Shown here: positions 58,018 to 64,000 of the stretch, piece by piece | How positions within the stretch are numbered: position 1 is the first letter of the stretch | How the letters are laid out: each line of letters opens with the position of its first letter | NCBI RefSeq assembly: GCF_003171515.1 | Contig: NC_089390.1 | Location: 3,596,001-3,660,000, forward strand | Length of the DNA stretch: 64,000 nucleotides | DNA from: Pyrenophora tritici-repentis | Lineage: Eukaryota > Ascomycota > Dothideomycetes > Pleosporales > Pleosporaceae | Direction: 5' to 3' | Notes under the pieces: model-generated | Told to the model about the DNA's origin: nothing | Seen by the model: the letters and a program-made list of their open reading frames with translations, nothing else | Databases searched by the model: none | Translations under genes and position numbers: made by a program

Positions 58018-59125
58018 ATGGCCTCTCGAGAGCTTTACAGCAGCAAGATCAGCGAAGGTATGTTTGGAGCTCCCTCCCAATATGCTTCTTGCTAACAAGT
58101 GACAGCTGAGAATAACCAGACTTTCCAGCTCGAAGCTCGCCGCAGGATTACTTCGCGGAGAGATGCTGGAACCTGCAGTCTAGCGCCGCCGCAACACCGC
58201 ACTCGAAGGTATACACGAACCCTACCCTACAACTACTGCGTCCCCTGCTGACAAGTGGTGTCAGAAGACACCAGCTACAATGGCAAGAGTACTCTTGTTT
58301 TCGGCCAGAGCACTGGGGGACCTTGTGGACGTCGAAAGTTACTACACGAAGCGCCTGTACGAATCGTCAACCGTGGAAGTTTCAAGCGACGAAATGAATC
58401 GCACGCCAACTACAACTTGCGACAACATTGGAGCTGGCTCGACCCGTCTTTGCGCAGGGTCATAAGCACCTCATCGAGAAGTGGCAGAAGGAGGGCAACC
58501 CCCACTGCTCCGAGGAGTGCGGTGATCCGAAGAATCATCGACTACGTTGTTTGTCGGGAGCTCTACGAGCCTTTCTTATTCGGCACCTGCATTAGCGACC
58601 GGGAAAGCTCCATGACCTGAACCTTGCTCCAGCCATTTACAAGGAGACAAACGTATCTCAAAAGGTTGTCGCAGCACTCGCAGAACTTGGCCACTATGAT
58701 ATCTTGCAACTTTCGAAGCGTAATTGTCGAAGGACTCGTGGCATGAAGAATGCTAGGATGCACTGTATCAAGAATCGGCCATCAAGATACTCGATGTTGG
58801 ATAGACATCGTTCTTGGCAACGGGTCCCACAACTGGATGGAGAGGCTGTAGCCGTGACCGTAGAGATTTCTACAGTGGGTATGGTAAAGTTTTGCGAGCC
58901 TGTGCGGGCGCCAGATGGTCCGGTAGGAACATACCATCACAGCCGGGCGCTTTTCTTCGTATTTCCTGCAGGATGTGCGGAGACCGTAAGTTATGTTGCA
59001 ACAAGGACAGCATGGGTACCAAGATCGAGCATGCTGACGATTCGATAGCCTCGAAAACTCCCAAAGCGGATGTGTGCGACTCTCCGGTCCATTTTACGAG
59101 CACGAACGGGCGCAGGACAACTTAA
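58018..59125 (+). pseudogene. Frameshifted gene relic with intact introns
   Basis: An ATG at 58018 (MASRELYSSKISE) is followed by two canonical introns, 58058-58105 (GTATGT, GCTAAC, ACAG) and 58209-58264 (GTATAC, GCTGAC, TCAG). After that, coding-like pieces continue in order but in different frames: ALGDLVDVESYYTKRLYES, then ESHANYNLRQHWSWLDPSL, then HKHLIEKWQKEGNPHCSEE with a TAG soon after, then NLAPAIYKETNVSQKVVAAL. Several frame changes within 400 bp rule out an intact gene, while the preserved introns show it was a spliced nuclear gene. I do not recognise the family. Confidence 0.6.
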
Positions 59126-62100
59126 TAACCCGAATATCCTCACGAGAGTAGATGAGTGATGATACAGAATAACTGGCCAGATAGACATGTCCGCCAGTCA
59201 TTACAATACAATCATATCCTTGGGTACCAGTTCTTCTTGTGATCCAACTATCGGCATCGTTTTTGGAGACAAGTGCTGGCATTCCGAGAGAGAATGGACC
59301 GGTACGGCTTGGAAAGAGAGATACCATAGCTGAAGCTCCTGTAGGCCATATACACGTACCGCACGGAAGCTCAAACGCATAGTGTAAGCGCAACGTTTGT
59401 AGCGACCCGTGTACTCATCCCCAGATACCTGGTCAGGGGTTTCGCCAGCTACGGTGCAGTGCGATACATGCGACGGCGCTGTGCCACTGGAATCCGGTCT
59501 GTCAGCCAAGGTGCCATGGTGCGCTCTATGACCACATGGCTTGCCGCGTACTTCAAACTGGGATGGTGTTATTTTCGAAGCAGATGCTGATGAGGAGGCG
59601 TCTTGCGGTGTTGACAAATCTGTCTGATGTTGCGACGAACGAGCCTGGAGTGCATTAGCGTCCCCTGAGTCGCTCAGAAACGCCACCGAACTCCAGCCCC
59701 ACGCCTCACACGGCCCTAGATAGAAACGATGGCGTAGCTGATGTGAAGCGACCAGGTTATTATGGCTGCACATGTCAATGGCGCCATTCTTCCGGAGATG
59801 TTTCCGAGACGAGAGCCGTATGCAGCATATGTCACAGAGTCAGACCGTTTCGACGCTATCCAGAGCCGCATACGTCGTCTGGACTAACACCGGGGTCCGC
59901 AAACTTCTTGGGTGTGTTGCTAGGCTGATCATGGATCAATACCTCGCTTCGCTCTAAAGATGGGGCCGAGGAGATGTAGCGAGGAGGGGCTGAACATGCA
60001 CCCACTCCACCAAGACCCGCAGAACACGGCTTGGGCCAGTGGATTTTGCTGAGGTCTTGGGGCCTTATCTACAACTGCCGTACTTGTGCCTTGATCCACT
60101 CATGCAAGTTGTCGAACATCCTCTGATCCTCTCAGGCTTTCGGCAGATGAGCATGAGATGCACATTAGAAGAATGTGTCATTATTAGGCAGCGGTCCTGG
60201 GGTACTGATATCGATCTTATCTCAAATGAGCTTATCCCTCAACGGACGAGATGTCTATTGGAAATGTCGAAAGTCAGAACCACCTTGACTGGAAGGCATT
60301 CGTAAGAGACTATCCGTGGGAAGGGCTGTTCGTAAACATGCCGCTTTGTGTGGGTGGGCAGAGGTCCCTGTCACTTCGATTTCGACAGTGATATTGGCCA
60401 TGGAGGTTGCTCATGTGCACCGAAGCCTTGGTACACGTCCTTTGCACTATCGGATCGAACTTCCGACAGTCCATGCCCGACCACCCGGATAAATCAAACC
60501 GTAGGTTCGTGGACAACGACAGTGAAAGTTATATGCAAGTGCCAGAGTACAGCACTAGAGTGCAACACACTATTCTTCGAGATGACCGGAGAAACACCGT
60601 AGCATCTTCGAACAGTCATGTCGGTGTCCAGGTATGCACTCCAGCAGGATATAGACTCTAAAGACTCATGTGGACCTTGTCCATCGCGAGCCAGCCCGTG
60701 CGGTCGCAAAGCCTTTTGTATCTCCAGGTCAACTTGATCTATCATTGGCGTAGGGCTTGCCTCTACCACCCATGATAAGAGATTTACAAGCCGGGCTGTT
60801 GATTTGATGCTGATATTATGGATGCAGAGCCATGATGCATGCTCACAAGTCTCACTATTGTACGTGTTGAGGAAAACTTTATGACAGATACTGTCACATG
60901 GTCCCAGACTTGCCAAAGCTGTTGAGGATGGCTGTTGCGTGGATGGCCCGTCCTTGCCTTCTCACATTAGCAAACGATTGGAGCAGCCCTTCACACGTTG
61001 AATGGACTGGTGGCCGCTTTTGTGTCTTTTCCCGGAAATATGGTGCTGTACATTTACAGAACGCTGCGACACATAGTTTGTTGCTGTCCCTTCGGGGCTG
61101 TCAAGCCGAACAAGGGCCACGGAATGCATCTCTGGGATGCCGGTATATTTCCGTCGAATAGGGTTGGCCTGTGCTTGTACTCCACGCTCATACAAGGAAC
61201 CCTCGAAGTATTGTTATGGTACTCTGTATACTGGTATATACCTGTTGCGGTACCACGTGGCTGCATGTGCATGGAACAAGGGCTTTGTGCTCCCCCTGAC
61301 CGAGGGAAAACTCCAATATGTTCTCAGAATTTGTTTGATCACCTTGTCGTATTGAGTTACGATGACAGGTCTCATGCATGATGTTGACATGTGTCGGCTG
61401 GGGTCCGCTACTGGCAGCATGGGGAGGCAGCCGAAGCGAAGATCCATTCGTATTCGAACCCTGAATGTGTGCAATATGCTTTTCGTGTTCCGAATTGATA
61501 GCATGTTTCCCAGGTTGATGTTATATTACACAGCTCGAGGCATAGAGTGCGGGGTCTGGTGTTTGCTTTGCGGTCGGGTACGGGCTGTTCCCCAGTGGAG
61601 ACTGTGCGACCGACGGCGACGAGGCTCCCTGCTTGTGGCAAAGCTACAAATCGCTGCGTTCGGTATCCTCCGAAGGTACAAGGGGTATTGGAAGCCTCCA
61701 GTTCCTTTATCATCTTGCTTAGTGTACTTCTACTTCCCATGTCGGGACCTATCTTCACTCCTGGATACCAGCGAAATATCGAATTTGCGTCTTAGACAGG
61801 GGTTTAACGCGTCTGCAGCTTCCCGCTTGGATGTTATGCAATATTGATTGTATTCTTGGGGAGGAGTTGTGTGTCGGAAGTCCACTTCGTGGCGTCGGTA
61901 ACGCTGCCTACGGGTGTGGCCAAGACAGGAGTGTGAAGCTGGTGTAGCTTCCCGTGGTGTCCTGGTTATCTTAAGAGATCTGTCACTGCTTCCCGTTGAG
62001 GAGTGTTGGTAGTGGTTGAGTGGATGGAGGGTGGATTCCTCAGCTATCTGCCAGCGCGACGGCAAAGCTGCAGGGAGGCGAGAGGCTTTCAGTACTCCTC

Positions 62101-63853
62101 CGCATGGCCTTTTGCTGTCGTCGCCATTATATCGGAAGAGGTAGGAGCTGGGCAGGAGGTCCGCTTGCCTCGGCGCTGAGGTGAAGCTGCATCCGTTCTC
62201 GACCCAGGCTCGCGAGGAGACACTGAGTGCAGTAATCTGACGCTCTCACTCAAGAACGCAAAGCGTTTCGTCGACCTATGCATGGCTTTTGTTGTGGGAA
62301 TTGTCTTCTTTAGGAGCGAGGAAGCGCATCGGAGCTCTGCTACTTGCGAAGCTAGCATGAATGAGTACAGTAGAAGATTACACATAATGTTCTCTGCAAG
62401 ATCACGATAGGGCGCGATAGTCCGGCTTATCGTTTCTTTTGCCGATGGTGACTAGCGTGAGACAGAAAGGGTATAGTTGGTTGGGGGAATGAAGCTCAAG
62501 CGCGCGGAGCGTGAATCGCATCAGCGATCGAGGAACTCATGTGAGCACTTTATCCTGTGGGTCTTCGACAAGAATCCTGGAGAAGCGCAAGTCACAGTCA
62601 AGCATGTCATGGTACGCGATGGTGGTGTGGCCAGGGTGAGGGTGTCAAGGGAGATATTACCCCACGTACAGTAGAATCCTCAAGCTTGGGGGGCAGGACA
62701 GGGGCCCGGACGGCTATCAACTTCCCCGCATCACAGACGCAAGCTGCAGCAAGCTCAACAGGGCCGTGGAGGTCATATCAGATTCCTACAGATACTCGAG
62801 ACTCGGAAATTTTGATATTACTCCATCGGCATTCTAAGACTTCGAGCACGATTACAACGATGAGTACTTGGCAAAAGCAGCTCCACAGTTCTCCCAACTG
62901 TCTACAAGGCTGTCATTAATGAGCTACATCCCATACTACCTATGGCGATTGCGGCATCCGACAGGCCTCCAAACCAAGAATATACTCAAGTAAGCGCCGG
63001 AAAAGGATATTGCATCCTCATTTCTCCCGTAAGATAGGCTATAGCTGAAAAGCAGTGCTACTCCAAAGACGATCATCCGCCCCTCCTCTGCGTTGCCGCA
63101 TCCCCAGAAGGGCTCTTCCCGTAGGTCCACAACTTCCGGCGTCGTCACACAATCCCCCGTATAGGTCTCGGTCCTACCGTAGTCACAGCTCTAAGCAGTT
63201 GTTGATAGCAAGTACCCGCATACCTTGTGAGGAGAAATGGGTAGCACTATTGTCCTCGTGTGAGGAGCGGCTCACACCGCTCTACGAGTATACAGGTTTG
63301 ATTGTGAATTTACGAGGTTCATAAAGGTAGAAAGGTGATCTTTACGTATATCTGTCAAAGTCATATCTTGAGTCCTTACCGATTCATCACTTGTTGCGCA
63401 CGTGGGTAACACCTAGATCAAACTAAGAGCCATCACGTTTCCGTCATTTGATGCCAACTTCTTAGGAACATTGCGCCACTCCCGAAAAATCGCAGCACAG
63501 ATCTCTACAGACATCTTGCGAACCGGCTGTTGCTAGATGCCCATCTTTCATCATCGTCACGTCTGATTTTCATTTCCTCACATTCTCTCTCGCTGCCTAG
63601 TCGTTTCGTGGACCAAAAAAATTCTTCGACTCGCATCCTAGCCAAAATATGCGCATAGCTCCCACCTCTACAACCACACACGCCATCGCACCACCGGATC
63701 ACGCATCAGCGGACGCACGACTACATTAACCAGACGCCGCGGTTACTCAGTGCATCTAACAATTATCCCAAACCCCCGCGGGCCGACTACTTGTTAGCCT
63801 CGCAAACGCACGTTTCCCCAGCTTCGCGGCTGTAAGCATACATCCACGGCCAC
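59126..63853. other. Region of short coding-like fragments, no intact gene
   Basis: Open frames rarely exceed 150 codons, and the longest (minus strand, 59201-59773, 190 aa) has no domain. Some plus-strand pieces look coding-like, for example near 59763-59885 (ILPEMFPRREPYAAYVTESD) and 60039-60305 (LILSGFRQMSMRCTLEECV), but they do not connect. This fits continued gene decay of the kind seen at 58-59 kb. Confidence 0.4.
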
Positions 63854-64000
63854 CTACATCCGGCATAACCGCACCGCCAACACAACACCCGCCAGCAAGA
63901 ATCCAAATCCCTTATCGCCAATATTCTTCATTGTCTGGTTCACTCCAGCTCTCATACTTAGTCCCACCTCATCTACCTCATCACCCGCCAGTCTCAACAT
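63854..64000 (-). CDS. C-terminal end of an unidentified membrane protein (partial)
   Basis: The minus strand from the right edge reads 48 codons to a stop at 63856-63854, with the sequence MRAGVNQTMKNIGDKGFGF followed by a hydrophobic LLAGVVLAV segment and a short basic end. It looks like the last exon of a gene with a C-terminal membrane anchor. A short random open frame cannot be excluded because most of the gene would lie outside the window. Confidence 0.35.
   Translation of the reverse strand: MLRLAGDEVDEVGLSMRAGVNQTMKNIGDKGFGFLLAGVVLAVRLCRM

Noticed and set aside
59201..59773. Minus-strand 190-codon frame as an intact gene
   Set aside because: No domain; internal near-repeat (LSFRAV, LSFQAV) is weak and the neighbourhood is decayed sequence.
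1..64000. tRNA or rRNA genes
   Set aside because: Scanned by eye for the tRNA B-box (GGTTCGANTCC) on both strands and for rRNA-like sequence; none convincing. A tRNAscan-SE run would be decisive.

Overview
The window looks like nuclear DNA of a filamentous ascomycete, most likely a dothideomycete (Pleosporales-like, by my reading). Genes carry short introns of about 42 to 200 nt, usually with GTAAGT/GTATGT-type donors and CTAAC-like branch sites. The gene content is typical of Pezizomycotina: a GH131 glucanase, a WOPR-domain regulator, a DUF2841 protein, a multi-PAS-type hybrid histidine kinase and a Ty1/Copia retrotransposon. No bacterial-style operons, rRNA, tRNA or CRISPR arrays were found.

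Left arm (1-23.7 kb) is gene-dense. It holds the 5' end of a hybrid histidine kinase (minus strand, running off the edge), a secreted GH131 beta-glucanase, a small secreted four-cysteine protein, an eight-exon ABCC/MRP-type ABC transporter of 1542 aa, a nuclear-looking DUF2841 protein, and a 1534-aa SAC3/GANP protein of the TREX-2 mRNA-export complex. Exon joins were worked out by hand and all keep frame.

Middle (23.7-47.4 kb) is repeat-influenced and gene-poor. It has an AT-rich relic-like tract, a 190-bp cluster of nested hairpins at 25.0-25.2 kb, a CCCH plus CCHC zinc-finger gene, a decayed gene at 26.8-27.6 kb, and a complete Copia element at 30398-36308. The Copia element has LTRs of 203 bp that read as identical and a CATAG target duplication. 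About 0.6 kb beyond it, in convergent orientation, lies a WOPR-domain (Sge1/Wor1/Ryp1-like) regulator with a spliced 5' leader, preceded by an 8.3-kb tract without a convincing gene.

Right arm (47.4-64 kb) holds RAI1 (decapping and 5'-end RNA surveillance), divergent from a small unknown gene across 226 bp, then a Mei2-like RNA-binding protein. The final 8.5 kb has no intact gene. It carries two families of diverged direct repeats and a frameshifted pseudogene, and ends with the 3' end of an unidentified minus-strand gene at the edge.

The genes do not form a biosynthetic cluster. The coherent themes are RNA metabolism (SAC3, RAI1, Mei2-like, CCCH/CCHC protein) and environment or host interaction (histidine kinase, GH131, small secreted protein, WOPR regulator). 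Any link between the WOPR regulator and the secreted genes is inference only.
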